The notes: generated by a model not told the origin, from the letters alone. Counted from the stretch's first letter, positions 55,001 to 63,984 are shown. The stretch: 64,000 nucleotides of DNA from Burkholderiales bacterium (GCA_016223165.1 JACRPO010000010.1:62001-126000); one strand, 5' to 3'. Program-made: numbers and translations.

Positions 55001-56047
55001 ATGAAAGCCATGGCCTCGCCCACGCACGCCCGCCTCGCCCTCACGCCCGACGCGCTGGTGATGATCGACACCATCGCGCGCGAAGGCAGCTTCGCCGCCG
55101 CGGCGCGCGAGCTCGGCAAGGTGCCCTCGGCGCTCACCTACAACGTGCGCCAGCTCGAGGAGGCGCTGGACGTGCTGCTCTTCGACCGCAGCTCGCGGCA
55201 GGCGCAGCTGACCGCTGCCGGCGCCGAGCTGCTGCACGAGGGGCGGCGGCTGCTGCAGGAGATGGACGCGGTGGCCAACCGCGTCAAGCGCGTGGCCAGC
55301 GGCTGGGAGGCCGAGCTCGCCATCAGCGTCGAGGACATCCTGTCCATGCCGGTCGTGTTCGAGCTCGTGCAGGCCTTCTGCGAAGTGCGTGCGGGGCCAC
55401 GCGGCGCCGGAGCGCCCGGTGAAACGGCGGCCATCGGCGCCGCGGCGGCGTGCGGCGATGGCAGCGGGCCGGCCACGCGGCTGCGCCTGCGCACCGACGT
55501 GATGGTCGGCACCTGGGAGGCACTCGTCACCGGGCACGTCGACCTGGCGATCGGCGTCTCGGGCCAGCAAGCCAATCCAGGCGGCATCGAGCTCCGGCCG
55601 CTGGGTGACGTGCCGTTCGTCTTCTGCGTCGCGCCGCACCACCCGCTCGCCGCGGCCGAAGAGCCGCTCACCGATGCGCAGCTCGTGCACTACCGTGCCA
55701 TCGCGGTGGCCGATACGGCGCAGCGCCTGGCGCCGCTGACGGTGAACCTGCTGCCCGGGCAGGACGTGCTGACCGTGCCGCACATGCGCGCCAAGCTCGA
55801 GGCGCAGCTGCGGGGCCTGGGCTGCGGCTTCGTGCCCGAGCCGATGGCACGCGCGCATCTCGAGGCCGGGCACCTGGTGCAAAGGCGCACGGCGCGCGCT
55901 TCGGTGGTCGCGCGGCTCTTCTATGCATGGCGTGCCGAGCGCGGCGCGCTCGGGCTCGGGCGCGCGCTCGCCTGGTGGATCGACCAGCTCGAGAGCCCGA
56001 AGACCCGCCAGGCGCTGATCGAGCGTCATGCGGGGCGCCTGCCGTGA
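55001..56047 (+). CDS. LysR family transcriptional regulator
   Basis: A 348-aa regulator. The winged helix is MIDTIAREGSFAAAARELGK with VPSALTYNVRQLEEAL; the effector domain starts near residue 100 and contains an Ala/Gly-rich insertion (residues 130-150) that lengthens it. It closely parallels LysR regulators that activate divergent pirin genes in proteobacteria. The promoter palindrome sits just upstream of its start. Confidence 0.9.
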   Translation: MKAMASPTHARLALTPDALVMIDTIAREGSFAAAARELGKVPSALTYNVRQLEEALDVLLFDRSSRQAQLTAAGAELLHEGRRLLQEMDAVANRVKRVASGWEAELAISVEDILSMPVVFELVQAFCEVRAGPRGAGAPGETAAIGAAAACGDGSGPATRLRLRTDVMVGTWEALVTGHVDLAIGVSGQQANPGGIELRPLGDVPFVFCVAPHHPLAAAEEPLTDAQLVHYRAIAVADTAQRLAPLTVNLLPGQDVLTVPHMRAKLEAQLRGLGCGFVPEPMARAHLEAGHLVQRRTARASVVARLFYAWRAERGALGLGRALAWWIDQLESPKTRQALIERHAGRLP

Positions 56048-56093
56048 GCGGCGGCGCCGGCACCGCCGCGGCGGGCAGGCCGCGGGTCGCCGC

Positions 56094-56639
56094 ATGAACG
56101 ACGGCGTCGAGCTGCGCGAAGGCGGCCGCGCCGAGCTGCCGCAGCTCAGCGTGCTGGCCACGCATGTCTTCGTGCACACCTACTGCGCCGGCGGCCTGCG
56201 CCCCGACCAGGCGCGCGAGGCGCTGCACGAGTACTCGGTAGCCGAGTTCGAGCGGCGCCTGGCCAGCGGCCACCGCTTCACGCTCGCGTGCCGCGGCGAG
56301 CACCTGCTCGGCTTCGCCGATACGGTGATGCCGGTGATGCCGGCGAGCGTGCCGGTGGCGGCCGTGGCCGGCTGCCTGGAACTGGCGCGCCTGTACGTCG
56401 ACCCCGCCGCGCAGGCCCGCGGCGTCGGGCGGATGCTGCTGCGGCATGCAGCGTCGTTGGCCGCCACCGCGGGCTGCCCGGGTCTGTGGCTCACGGCGTG
56501 GGTCGAGAACACGAAGGCCCGCGCGTTCTACGCCGCCGAGGGCTTTGTGGACGTCGGGCGCTGCGACTACGTGTTCGAGGACCGTGCCTACGAGAACTGC
56601 ATCTACCTCAGGCGAGGCGTCGCGCACGCCGCGTCCTGA
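56094..56639 (+). CDS. GNAT family N-acetyltransferase
   Basis: A 181-aa acetyltransferase. The acetyl-CoA pyrophosphate loop is in ARGVGRMLLRHA, after the LYVDPAAQ strand, and the C-terminal WVENTKARAFYAAEGFVDVG is motif B. The N-terminus HVFVHTYCAGGL is seen in this subgroup. The acceptor is unknown. It starts 47 bases after the LysR gene and 53 before the CoA-binding protein on the same strand. Confidence 0.88.
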   Translation: MNDGVELREGGRAELPQLSVLATHVFVHTYCAGGLRPDQAREALHEYSVAEFERRLASGHRFTLACRGEHLLGFADTVMPVMPASVPVAAVAGCLELARLYVDPAAQARGVGRMLLRHAASLAATAGCPGLWLTAWVENTKARAFYAAEGFVDVGRCDYVFEDRAYENCIYLRRGVAHAAS

Positions 56640-56691
56640 CGCGCGCGGCCGCAAGTCCCGCTGCTGCCGCGCCGTGCACTAGCATCGGTGG

Positions 56692-57153
56692 ATGGCCGAC
56701 GACATCTCGACGCTGCGGCGGATCCTGCGCGATTGCCGCACGCTGGCGGTGGTCGGCCTGTCGGCCGAGTGGCACCGGCCGAGCTACTTCGCGGCCAGCT
56801 ACATGCAGGCCAAGGGTTACCGCATCGTGCCGGTGAACCCGCGCTACGAGCAGATCCTGGGCGAGCACTGCTACGCGCGGCTCGAGGACATCCCGTTCCC
56901 GGTCGACCTGGTCGACGTCTTCCGCCGCACCGAGGACGTGCTGCCGATCGCCCGCAGCGCCGTCGCCATCGGCGCGAAGTGCCTGTGGCAGCAGATCGGC
57001 GTGAAGAACCTCGAGGCCGATGCGCTGGCGCGCGCCGCCGGGCTCGACTCGGTGATGGACCACTGCGTGAAGATCGAGCATGCGCGGCTCTTCGGCGGCC
57101 TGCACTGGGTGGGTGTGAACACGCGCGTCATTTCGGCGCGGCGGCCGGCGTGA
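56692..57153 (+). CDS. CoA-binding protein (YccU/CoA_binding_2 family)
   Basis: A 153-aa Rossmann-fold protein. LAVVGLSAEWHRPSYF is the conserved dinucleotide-like loop, with YRIVPVNPRYE and FRRTEDVLPIA after it, and the C-terminal MDHCVKIEHARL. It binds CoA in vitro; its function in the cell is not known. Its stop overlaps the start of the next gene by four bases (GTGA), so the two are coupled. Confidence 0.9.
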   Translation: MADDISTLRRILRDCRTLAVVGLSAEWHRPSYFAASYMQAKGYRIVPVNPRYEQILGEHCYARLEDIPFPVDLVDVFRRTEDVLPIARSAVAIGAKCLWQQIGVKNLEADALARAAGLDSVMDHCVKIEHARLFGGLHWVGVNTRVISARRPA

Positions 57154-58793
57154 GCCGGCGGCGCTCGCCGGGAGCGGGCGAAGGCGCGGCCTCCTCGCAC
57201 TCCACGCGCCCCACGCGCTCTACGCGCTCCACCCGGGCCACCCTCGACAACGGGGTCGCCGCGGCCGCCACCGCGCCGCGGCACCGCAGCTTCGCCGGCC
57301 GCGCCCTGCGATGGTTGCTCGCGCTCATCTTGCTCGGTGTGCTTGCCGCCGCCGGCGCGGCGGCGGTGGCGCTGGCCATGCTGCGCTACAGCCCCGGCCA
57401 GGCGATGCAGGCGATCAACGAGCGCGGGCCGGTCGAGATGCTCGGCCACGCCTTCCGCCGGCTCGAAGGACATCCGCGCCTGGAGCGCGTGCTGCACCCG
57501 CCGCTGATCTGGCTCTATGGTCGCTTCGTCCGCGAGCCTGCAGGCCCGTTGCGCGACCTCGGCAAGGGCGTGCGGCCTCAGGGGCTGACGCCGCAGCGCT
57601 ACGACGAGCGCGGCGCGCCGTTGCCGGCGCTGCCAGCACTGCTGACAGCGCCCGGTGCGCCCGGCCTGCGCGCTTCGTCCTCCGCGCGCCTGCTCGCCAA
57701 CGCGGCCGAGATCATGGCCGCCGTGGCGGCGGCGCAAGCGGGCGACGTGCTCGAGATCGCGCCGGGCCGGCACGCGCTGCCCAAGACGCTGTACACGCGC
57801 GCGGCCGGCCGGCCCGATGCGCCGATCACAGTGCGCGCGGCCCAGGCCGGCCGCGTGACGCTGGAAGTGCGCAGCGACGAAGGCGTGGTCGTCGCCCATC
57901 CGCACTGGATCTTCGAGAACCTGTCGTGGAAGGGCCTGTGCCGCGCCGACGACGAATGCGAGCATGCCTTCCACGTGGTCGGCGGCGCGCGTGCGACGGT
58001 GGTGCGCAACAACCACTTCGCCGACTTCAGCGCGCACCTGAAGATCAACGGCCACTCCGGCCAGTTCCCCGACGACGGGCTGCTGCAGTTCAGCACGCTG
58101 GCCAATACGCGGCCGCGCAAGGGGCAGCTGCCTGTGGCGCTGGTGGACCTCGTCGGCGCGAGCGGCTGGCAGCTGCTCGACAACCGCGTCGAAGGCTTCG
58201 TCAAGGACGGCGGCGACGGCGTCTCCTACGGCATGTTCATGAAAGGCGCCGGCCGGGGCGGGCGCATCGAACGCAATGTCGTGGTGTGCACGCCCGCTGC
58301 CGTGCGCCAGCCCGGCCTGCGCCTGGGCATCTCCATCGGCGACGGCGGCACCGGTGCGCCCTATTGCCGCGACAAGCGCTGCGACTTCGAGCACGACGCC
58401 GCTGTCGTCGCCAACAACGTGGTCGCCCACTGCAACGATGCCGGCATCGATATCTCCAAGGGCCGCAGCGCGCTGGTGGCGCACAACACGCTCGTCAACA
58501 CACAGGGCATCCTGCTGCGCAACCCGCCCGCGGATGCGCGGGTGATCAACAACCTGCTCGACAGCCGGCTTCGCCAGCGCACGGGCACGACGTTGACTGC
58601 CGACGTGGACAACCGGCGCACGGGTGACCTCTCGGACTGGCTGGCCGACGCCGACGCGCTCGATCTGCGCTGGCGCGATGCACCGGCGCCCGCGGCCACG
58701 GCGGCCGAGGTGCCGCTGGACTTTTGCGGGCGGCGGCGGGCGGCGCTGTCGGAGCCCGGGGCTGGCGCGGCGGCGGCTTGCGCAGGTCGTTGA
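57150..58793 (+). CDS. Parallel beta-helix (polysaccharide lyase 6-like) envelope protein
   Basis: A 547-aa protein. The GTG start at 57150 is coupled to the CoA-binding protein. A basic, Ser/Thr/Arg-rich N-terminus (short 9-12 bp DNA repeats) leads to one transmembrane helix (WLLALILLGVLAAAGAAAVALAM). The rest is a right-handed beta-helix resembling chondroitinase-B/alginate-lyase folds: ENLSWKGLC, VVGGARATVVRNNHF, DNRVEGFVKD, HNTLVNTQG and INNLLDSRL are the repeated turns. The catalytic residues of true lyases cannot be confirmed, so it may bind rather than cleave polysaccharide. It probably faces the periplasm. Confidence 0.82.
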   Translation: MSRRRSPGAGEGAASSHSTRPTRSTRSTRATLDNGVAAAATAPRHRSFAGRALRWLLALILLGVLAAAGAAAVALAMLRYSPGQAMQAINERGPVEMLGHAFRRLEGHPRLERVLHPPLIWLYGRFVREPAGPLRDLGKGVRPQGLTPQRYDERGAPLPALPALLTAPGAPGLRASSSARLLANAAEIMAAVAAAQAGDVLEIAPGRHALPKTLYTRAAGRPDAPITVRAAQAGRVTLEVRSDEGVVVAHPHWIFENLSWKGLCRADDECEHAFHVVGGARATVVRNNHFADFSAHLKINGHSGQFPDDGLLQFSTLANTRPRKGQLPVALVDLVGASGWQLLDNRVEGFVKDGGDGVSYGMFMKGAGRGGRIERNVVVCTPAAVRQPGLRLGISIGDGGTGAPYCRDKRCDFEHDAAVVANNVVAHCNDAGIDISKGRSALVAHNTLVNTQGILLRNPPADARVINNLLDSRLRQRTGTTLTADVDNRRTGDLSDWLADADALDLRWRDAPAPAATAAEVPLDFCGRRRAALSEPGAGAAAACAGR

Positions 58794-58831
58794 GGCCGGC
58801 GACCGGTTCGGTTCCATCGGGCCGGCTCGAC

Positions 58832-58996
58832 TGAGAGCCTGTGAACGAATCATCCACACCCGCTCGCCACGCCAGAAGGCGCCGGCTCGTCGTTGCAAAT
58901 GCTCGCCATGTCGCCGGACATGGCTGCGCTTTGCGCCTAGATCCGACGCCTTCTGGCGCGCCGCTCGGGCGCGGCTGATTCATTCACAGGCTCTCA
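58832..58996. repeat. MITE-like inverted-repeat element
   Basis: The left arm starts GAGAGCCTGTGAACGAATCA at 58833. The right arm, reverse-complemented, starts GAGAGCCTGTGAATGAATCA at 58995. The similarity runs about 50 bp into each side and includes CGCCAGAAGGCG. The element is about 165 bp, carries no ORF, and fills much of the 232-base gap between the beta-helix gene and a thioesterase. It could be a miniature inverted-repeat transposable element or a long hairpin terminator between convergent genes. Confidence 0.7.
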
Positions 58997-59025
58997 CTCC
59001 TCGTGGCTGGAGTGAGGCTGGCAGG

Positions 59026-59451
59026 TCACGCAGCACCGTCGGCAAGAAGAGCGGCGCGGAGCCTTTCCGGAAGCTCGACGGGGCGCTTCGTTGCCGGCGA
59101 CACGCAGACTTGAACGACCCGAGAGCGGAAGGCAAGCTCATTGTCGCGTCGCCTGGCCTCGACCTGGCACGTGAACGATGACTTTCCGACCTCAATGCAC
59201 GTGACGTCCAGTTGAAGCTCGTCGTCGTACGTCAGCGGCGCAAGGAAGTCGATGTGCATCGATCTCGCAGGTGGAAGCACGCCCATCGCAAACAGCTCGC
59301 GCGCTGCCGATCCGCCGAGCAGGCTGGCTTGGAAATCGAGGAGCGCCTCGATGACGTAGTGCGCAATGCGAGGTGTGTAGATGGCGCCGGCCGGATCGCA
59401 GTCGCCAAAGAGAACGGTGCGTTTGCTGCGGAATGAAGGCATGGGACTCAT
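59026..59451 (-). CDS. Hotdog thioesterase (4-hydroxybenzoyl-CoA thioesterase-like)
   Basis: A 141-aa hotdog protein. FGDCDPAGAIYTPRIAHYVIE is the conserved first motif (the Asp in DPAG is catalytic), and the beta-sheet core follows as PARSMHIDFLAPLTYDDEL. It would hydrolyse an aryl- or acyl-CoA. Start ATG 59451 rather than the internal ATG 59442 is a choice. It is the last gene of a four-gene operon. Confidence 0.87.
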   Translation of the reverse strand: MSPMPSFRSKRTVLFGDCDPAGAIYTPRIAHYVIEALLDFQASLLGGSAARELFAMGVLPPARSMHIDFLAPLTYDDELQLDVTCIEVGKSSFTCQVEARRRDNELAFRSRVVQVCVSPATKRPVELPERLRAALLADGAA

Positions 59452-59470
59452 TGTCCCGCCGTGGATGCGC

Positions 59471-59884
59471 TCATGCCGGTGCGAGCACAAAGCTGGCCCT
59501 GGTCAGTGCCACGAGGCGCCCATCGCAAACAATGGCCGCGGTCACGACGCAGATCCGCTTGCCGATGCGGATGCGGTCCGTCTCCGATTGCAGCCACTCG
59601 CCGGCGCTGGCGCTCGAGACGAAATCCACCGACAGGCTCGACGTCGAGAACTGCACGGTCGGGCTCAGCTTGGGTGCCAGGCTGTAGCCGGCCCAGACAT
59701 CTGCCAGCGTCGAGATGAATCCGCCGTGGGCTGCGCCGCGCCCGTTGCAATGTTCGCGTTCGACCCTGACGCCGAAGACCGGTGTGTCCGCGCTTGCGCG
59801 CACGAACACCTTCGCGACGGCATCGAGGAACGGCCCCCTTGCGGGCCACGGCACGAAGCCCGCGGGGACATCCGTTGCGGTCAT
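59471..59884 (-). CDS. PaaI-type hotdog thioesterase
   Basis: A 137-aa protein. CNGRGAAHGGFISTLADVWAG is the PaaI hallmark (the family's N-x-x-G-x-x-H-G-G), and VDFVSSASAGEWLQSE continues the fold. PaaI enzymes release phenylacetyl-type acids from CoA. Its start overlaps the stop of the isomerase gene (ATGA at 59881-59884), and 19 bases separate it from the next thioesterase. Two different thioesterases in one operon suggest two CoA intermediates or relaxed salvage. Confidence 0.87.
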   Translation of the reverse strand: MTATDVPAGFVPWPARGPFLDAVAKVFVRASADTPVFGVRVEREHCNGRGAAHGGFISTLADVWAGYSLAPKLSPTVQFSTSSLSVDFVSSASAGEWLQSETDRIRIGKRICVVTAAIVCDGRLVALTRASFVLAPA

Positions 59885-60528
59885 TGCAGTCCGCACGCAC
59901 CACCGGCCGCGCACGCCAAGGCGTCGTCGAGCCGGTCATTGCCCCAGAACATCTCCCCGCGCACGAAGAACGTCGGAGCCCCGAAGACGCCTCGGGCTTG
60001 CGCCTCGGCTGTCGCTTCTCGCAGACGGTTCTTCATGGCATCCGAAAGCGATTCCTCGATGATGACCGCGGGGTCGAGGCCAAGCCCGGCGAGCACTTCG
60101 CTGATCTGCTCCCTCGTGTTGATGTCCTCGTCCAGGGCGAAATTCTTCGTCATGAAGATTCGGCAGTACCTGCCGATCCAGTCGGCCCCGGCATGGGCAG
60201 CAGCCACCTTCATCGGCAGCGTTGCCGCCCGCGGAAACACCGAAGGCCTGTGCCATGGAATGCCGTACTTGGCACACTGCCGCTCCATGTCCTTCCACAC
60301 ATAGTCGCCCTTCTCCTTTTGCAGCACGAAAGGCGAACTGCTCCAGCCGAAGGACTGGAAGATCGGCCCGAGCAGGAACGGCCTCCAGCGCACCGACACG
60401 CCAATCCGCGCCGCGGCCTCTTCGATGCGCATCGCGCTCAGGTAGCTGTAGTTGCTGCCGAACTCGAACCAGAACTCGATGGACGGCGCCTGGCTGCCGG
60501 TGATGTCGTCGCTCATGCGCTCGCTCAT
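59881..60528 (-). CDS. DsbA-fold 2-hydroxychromene-2-carboxylate isomerase (NahD-like)
   Basis: A 215-aa kappa-GST/DsbA-like enzyme. IEFWFEFGSNYSYLSAMRIE holds the catalytic Ser (S25) where DsbA would have CxxC, and GVFGAPTFFVRGEMFWGNDR is the conserved C-terminal glutathione site, both typical of NahD. NahD acts in naphthalene breakdown by isomerising a ring-cleavage product using glutathione. Many relatives have other substrates; no naphthalene dioxygenase is present here, so a non-naphthalene aromatic or an alkyl compound is possible. Start ATG 60528, 12 bases after the CmcJ-like stop. Confidence 0.86.
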   Translation of the reverse strand: MSERMSDDITGSQAPSIEFWFEFGSNYSYLSAMRIEEAAARIGVSVRWRPFLLGPIFQSFGWSSSPFVLQKEKGDYVWKDMERQCAKYGIPWHRPSVFPRAATLPMKVAAAHAGADWIGRYCRIFMTKNFALDEDINTREQISEVLAGLGLDPAVIIEESLSDAMKNRLREATAEAQARGVFGAPTFFVRGEMFWGNDRLDDALACAAGGACGLQ

Positions 60529-60540
60529 CTACTCGCTCAT

Positions 60541-61425
60541 CTAGTCGAACAGCACCAGGCATCGCACTTCGATGCTCTCGCGCAGCGGGGCATCTTCGGC
60601 GATGTCAGCCAAGTCGAAAGCCGCATGGGGCGTGAATCGGGCCACTCCGCTGACCTGCGAGTCGTACTGCTTGAAGACGAGCGCCTCGTGGCGATCCATC
60701 TCGGGGTAGTAGTACCAGCGATGCTGCTGCGAGTGCTCGAAGAGGTAGATCTCGCCGGTGCGGTCGGTGTAGCGGATCTCGCTTGCCACCATGTCGCGGA
60801 CCGAGACGGTCCGCGCGTCGCAGACGGCCAGCGGCGTGTCGACGATCGGGCCCTTGGCCGAGCGCCAGATGTTGACGATGCAGTAGCGCCGCACGCGTGC
60901 GGCGAGCTCAGGATCGCGCAGCACGAGGCCGAGGCGGCGCCGACCGGACTCGTCGGTGTAATCGTTGTGCACGCGGCCGACACTTCCGGGTTGGGTGCCG
61001 TCGCCTTTGCGCCCGAACGTCAGCGGCGGTCTGCCGGCCTCGCGCTTGCGCAGCAGGTGATCGAAGACGACGGCCGACGATCCACCGGTGGCGGCGCAGG
61101 CCAGTTCGATGCACTCCGGGTAGTACATGCGGGCGATCACCTCCGAGTCGTCGAAGCGATCGATGGCCGATGACGCACTCCAGAGTTCGAAACCCTCGCG
61201 ATGCACGGACGTCGTGCTTGCCAGGTTGCGGGCATCGGCGATCCGCACATCGCGGAAGTCGTACTCGCAGTTCTCCTTGCTCACCCCTTGCGGCGGGTCG
61301 TACATGTAGTTGACGGGGCGGCTCTCGGGCGAGGCGATGTACCCGAGCTGCGCCGACACCGTGGCAAGCGGTCGCCGCCAGGCGTGCAGCTGCGTAGCTT
61401 GGGGATGAGCGAGCGTTTGGTTCAT
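60541..61425 (-). CDS. CmcJ/NvfI-like (GA4 desaturase-related) oxidoreductase
   Basis: A 294-aa protein of the CmcJ/AsaB/GA4-desaturase group, which relates to Fe(II)/2-oxoglutarate enzymes. The H-x-D motif is RVHNDYTDES (H153, D155). It continues with NIWRSAKGPIVDTPLAVCD and an EHSQQHRWYYYPEMDRHEALVFKQYD stretch (quoted in part), the latter with several aromatic residues seen in this family, and ends with ARFTPHAAFDL. Known fungal members modify methylated or polyketide products. It is first in the operon with NahD-like and two thioesterase genes and is divergent from an MFS transporter. The reaction is unknown. Confidence 0.75.
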   Translation of the reverse strand: MNQTLAHPQATQLHAWRRPLATVSAQLGYIASPESRPVNYMYDPPQGVSKENCEYDFRDVRIADARNLASTTSVHREGFELWSASSAIDRFDDSEVIARMYYPECIELACAATGGSSAVVFDHLLRKREAGRPPLTFGRKGDGTQPGSVGRVHNDYTDESGRRRLGLVLRDPELAARVRRYCIVNIWRSAKGPIVDTPLAVCDARTVSVRDMVASEIRYTDRTGEIYLFEHSQQHRWYYYPEMDRHEALVFKQYDSQVSGVARFTPHAAFDLADIAEDAPLRESIEVRCLVLFD

Positions 61426-61550
61426 TCGGTGGTCCGGTCCGTGGCAGTTCCGGGAAACGGGGTCGATGCATTGCAGCGCATGGCGTGCGCCGCTTCAAGC
61501 CAGAGTTGCGCCTGCTTCGCATGCGCCGCATGCATGTGGAGAGCGCCGCA

Positions 61551-61573
61551 CGGCATTCGCCCGGCGAATGCCG
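61551..61573. promoter_or_regulatory. Perfect 10-bp hairpin in a divergent promoter region
   Basis: CGGCATTCGC and GCGAATGCCG pair around a CCG loop, in the 263-base gap between the CmcJ-like operon and the MFS gene. It could be an operator or an attenuator. The same gap carries a 9-bp repeat (CTTCGTGCT) at about 61629-61652. Confidence 0.45.
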
Positions 61574-61688
61574 CGAGTCCCAAAGATCGCTTGAGCGCTG
61601 GCCGACATCGCCGGCACATTGGGCACTCCTTCGTGCTCTTCGTGCTCTTCGTAAGTAAGGCAGCGGCCAGCACCGCTGAACGATCCGG

Positions 61689-62933
61689 ATGTCTTCACCC
61701 CCACCGGCGCAGCGCAGTCGCCGCAGCTTGCTGTGTCCCATCCTCTGCGGCGGGCTGGTCATGGGCCTGGCGCTGGGCATCCGGCATGTGCAGGGTCTGT
61801 TCATGCTGCCGATGACGCTCGAGCGCGGGTGGTCCCGCGAAACCTTCGCCCTCGCGCTGGCGATCCAGAACCTCGCCCTGGGCCTGGCGCAGCCCCTTGC
61901 CGGCATGGTGGCTGACCGCTGGGGCGGCACCAAGGTCGTCGCGGCGGGAACGCTGCTGTACGGCCTCGGGCTGGCGGTGATGGCATGGGCCTCGACGCCG
62001 ATGGGCCTGTATCTCGGATGCGGCCTGATCGTCGGCGTCGGACTCGCGTGCACGGCGTTCGGCGTGGTCTACGGCGTCTTGAGCCGGCTCGCTCCCGAGT
62101 CGGACCGCGGCTGGTCGCTCGGCCTGGCCGGCGCCATCGGCGGGCTGGGGCAGTTCGTCGCGGTGCCGGCCACGCAGGCCTTGCAGGATGCATTCGGCTG
62201 GGGCGAGGCACTGCTGGTGCTCGGCGCTTGCATGGCGGCGTTGGTGGTGTTGGCCCCGGTGCTCGACGACAAGAACGCTGCCACAGCAGCCGCCGGCACC
62301 AGCGGCGCACGGCCGCCTCAACCCATGGGCGCGGCCATCCGCCAGGCGCTGGGGCATCGAAGTTTCTGGCTCCTCAATCTGGGCTTTCTGGCCTGCGGCT
62401 TCCAGCTTGCGTTCATCGCTTCGCACCTGCCGGCCTACCTGCTCGACAAGGGCGCATCTGCACAGCTCGCTGTGTCAGGCCTAGCCGTGATCGCCCTGAC
62501 GAACATCGCGGGCACGTTTGCCTGCGCTCGCCTGGGCGACCTCTACCGGCGCAAACACCTGCTGGCCACGGTGTATCTGACTCGCACGGCCGCGATGGCG
62601 CTCTTCGTGTTGTGCCCGCTGTCGGCCGCCAGCGTGGTTCTGTTCTGCGGCGTCATGGGTCTGCTGTGGCTCGGCACCGCGCCGCTGACCAATGGACTGG
62701 TTTCGCAGGTCTTCGGTGTTCAGTACATCGGCACGCTGTTCGGCTTTGTCTTCCTCGGCCATCAGCTTGGCGCCTTTCTCGGCGTGTGGCTGGGGGGCTA
62801 CGTGTTCGAGGCGACCCGGTCCTACGACACGGTATGGATCGGTGCGATGGCGCTGGGCTTGATCGCGGCGGCTCTGCATTGGCCCATCGACGACCGGCCC
62901 GTGCTGCCCGTGGCAGCCCCGAGGCCGGCATGA
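61689..62933 (+). CDS. MFS transporter
   Basis: A 414-aa protein with 12 predicted transmembrane helices in two halves. The first has WSRETFALALAIQNLALGLAQ and GMVADRWGGTKVV, the MFS loop between helices 2 and 3. The second has ARLGDLYRRKHLLATVY. It resembles aromatic-acid and monocarboxylate importers of the OFA/AAHS type. Being divergent from the CmcJ-NahD-thioesterase operon, it is probably the carrier for that operon's substrate. Its stop overlaps the ATG of the next small gene (ATGA). Confidence 0.88.
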   Translation: MSSPPPAQRSRRSLLCPILCGGLVMGLALGIRHVQGLFMLPMTLERGWSRETFALALAIQNLALGLAQPLAGMVADRWGGTKVVAAGTLLYGLGLAVMAWASTPMGLYLGCGLIVGVGLACTAFGVVYGVLSRLAPESDRGWSLGLAGAIGGLGQFVAVPATQALQDAFGWGEALLVLGACMAALVVLAPVLDDKNAATAAAGTSGARPPQPMGAAIRQALGHRSFWLLNLGFLACGFQLAFIASHLPAYLLDKGASAQLAVSGLAVIALTNIAGTFACARLGDLYRRKHLLATVYLTRTAAMALFVLCPLSAASVVLFCGVMGLLWLGTAPLTNGLVSQVFGVQYIGTLFGFVFLGHQLGAFLGVWLGGYVFEATRSYDTVWIGAMALGLIAAALHWPIDDRPVLPVAAPRPA

Positions 62934-63073
62934 GACGAGGCCAGGCCGCCCGGATGCTCGGCGGGCTGGTGGCAGCGATCATCGCCGCCATCGCGCTCGT
63001 CGCGCTGTTTCGGGCCTACCAGAACCCGGCCAACGTCGTTCAGTGGCTGGCGCTCTTGCAGCTGTGCCGATAG
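62930..63073 (+). CDS. Small single-helix membrane protein
   Basis: A 47-aa protein: a basic start, then LGGLVAAIIAAIALVALF as one helix and a short hydrophilic end. Its ATG overlaps the MFS stop, a strong sign of real translation. I recognise no family; it may assist the transporter. Confidence 0.55.
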   Translation: MRRGQAARMLGGLVAAIIAAIALVALFRAYQNPANVVQWLALLQLCR

Positions 63074-63093
63074 GCGGCCAGTCTCGCCGGGGC

Positions 63094-63984
63094 ATGGCCA
63101 TCGGCATCGGCGCCGCCGCTGGCGTGATCATTCTGTTCGTCGGCTTCGTCCTGGTCTCCAAGTTCGGGCTGCGCACGGCCCTCGTGCCGTGGGATCTGGC
63201 GGCCATGCGGTTCGCGGTGGCCGGCTCGGTGATGCTGCCCGTGGCGCTGAAGCATGGCTTCCTGGGCCTGGGCCCGAGACGCGTTCTCCTGTTGGCCGGA
63301 TCGGGCGGCCTGGGCTTCGCACTCTGCGCCTACTGGGGGTTCGCCTTGGCGCCGGCCCACCATGGCAGCGCCCTCGTCCACGGTACCTTGCCGCTGACGA
63401 CGGCGCTCGTGTCCTGCATCCTGCTGCGCACGCGTCCGAACCGATGGCAGCTCTGCTCCTCGATCGCGGTCGCCGCGGGCGCGGCAGCCATCCTTGGAAC
63501 CAGCCTCGCTGCCGCGGACCGCGGCCCGGTGATGGGCGACCTGCTGCTGCTCGGCGCGTCGCTGTGCTGGTCTTCTTTCGGGGTGCTGTCCAACCGATGG
63601 CGCCCACCGCCTTTTGCCGCCGCAGCCCTGGTGGCCGTCGTCTCGGCGGCGTTGTACCTGCCGCTGTACCTGGCCGCAGGCGTTGGCCACCTGCACGAGG
63701 CGGCCCTGCGCGACATCGCGCAGCAGGCGGTGTTCCAGGGGCTGGCGATCGGGGTCGGCTCGATCCTGGTCTATTCGATCGCCGTCGCCTCCATCGGGCC
63801 GGGCGCCACGGCGCTGGCTGCCGCTGCGGTGCCCACGCTGACCGCGACCGGTGCGATGCTGTTGCTCGGCGAGAGTCTTGCGAAGAGCGAAGTGATCGGT
63901 CTTGCCCTGGTCACTTTGGGCATCATTCTCGGATCGATGGGCTTGGGCGCGCGGCTTCGCAGTTCGCGATTGCCGGCACCTTGA
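63094..63984 (+). CDS. EamA/DMT family transporter
   Basis: About 296 aa with ten predicted helices in two EamA repeats: SKFGLRTALVPWDLAAMRFA and ALAPAHHGSALVHGTLPLTTA in the first, DLLLLGASLCWSSFGVLSNRW and ALAAAAVPTLTATGAMLLLG in the second. These export or import small metabolites such as amino acids. The start is unclear: ATG 63094 is used, though GTG 63064 or GTG 63043 would add a short leader overlapping the small gene upstream. It belongs to the same transcript as the MFS gene. Confidence 0.86.
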   Translation: MAIGIGAAAGVIILFVGFVLVSKFGLRTALVPWDLAAMRFAVAGSVMLPVALKHGFLGLGPRRVLLLAGSGGLGFALCAYWGFALAPAHHGSALVHGTLPLTTALVSCILLRTRPNRWQLCSSIAVAAGAAAILGTSLAAADRGPVMGDLLLLGASLCWSSFGVLSNRWRPPPFAAAALVAVVSAALYLPLYLAAGVGHLHEAALRDIAQQAVFQGLAIGVGSILVYSIAVASIGPGATALAAAAVPTLTATGAMLLLGESLAKSEVIGLALVTLGIILGSMGLGARLRSSRLPAP

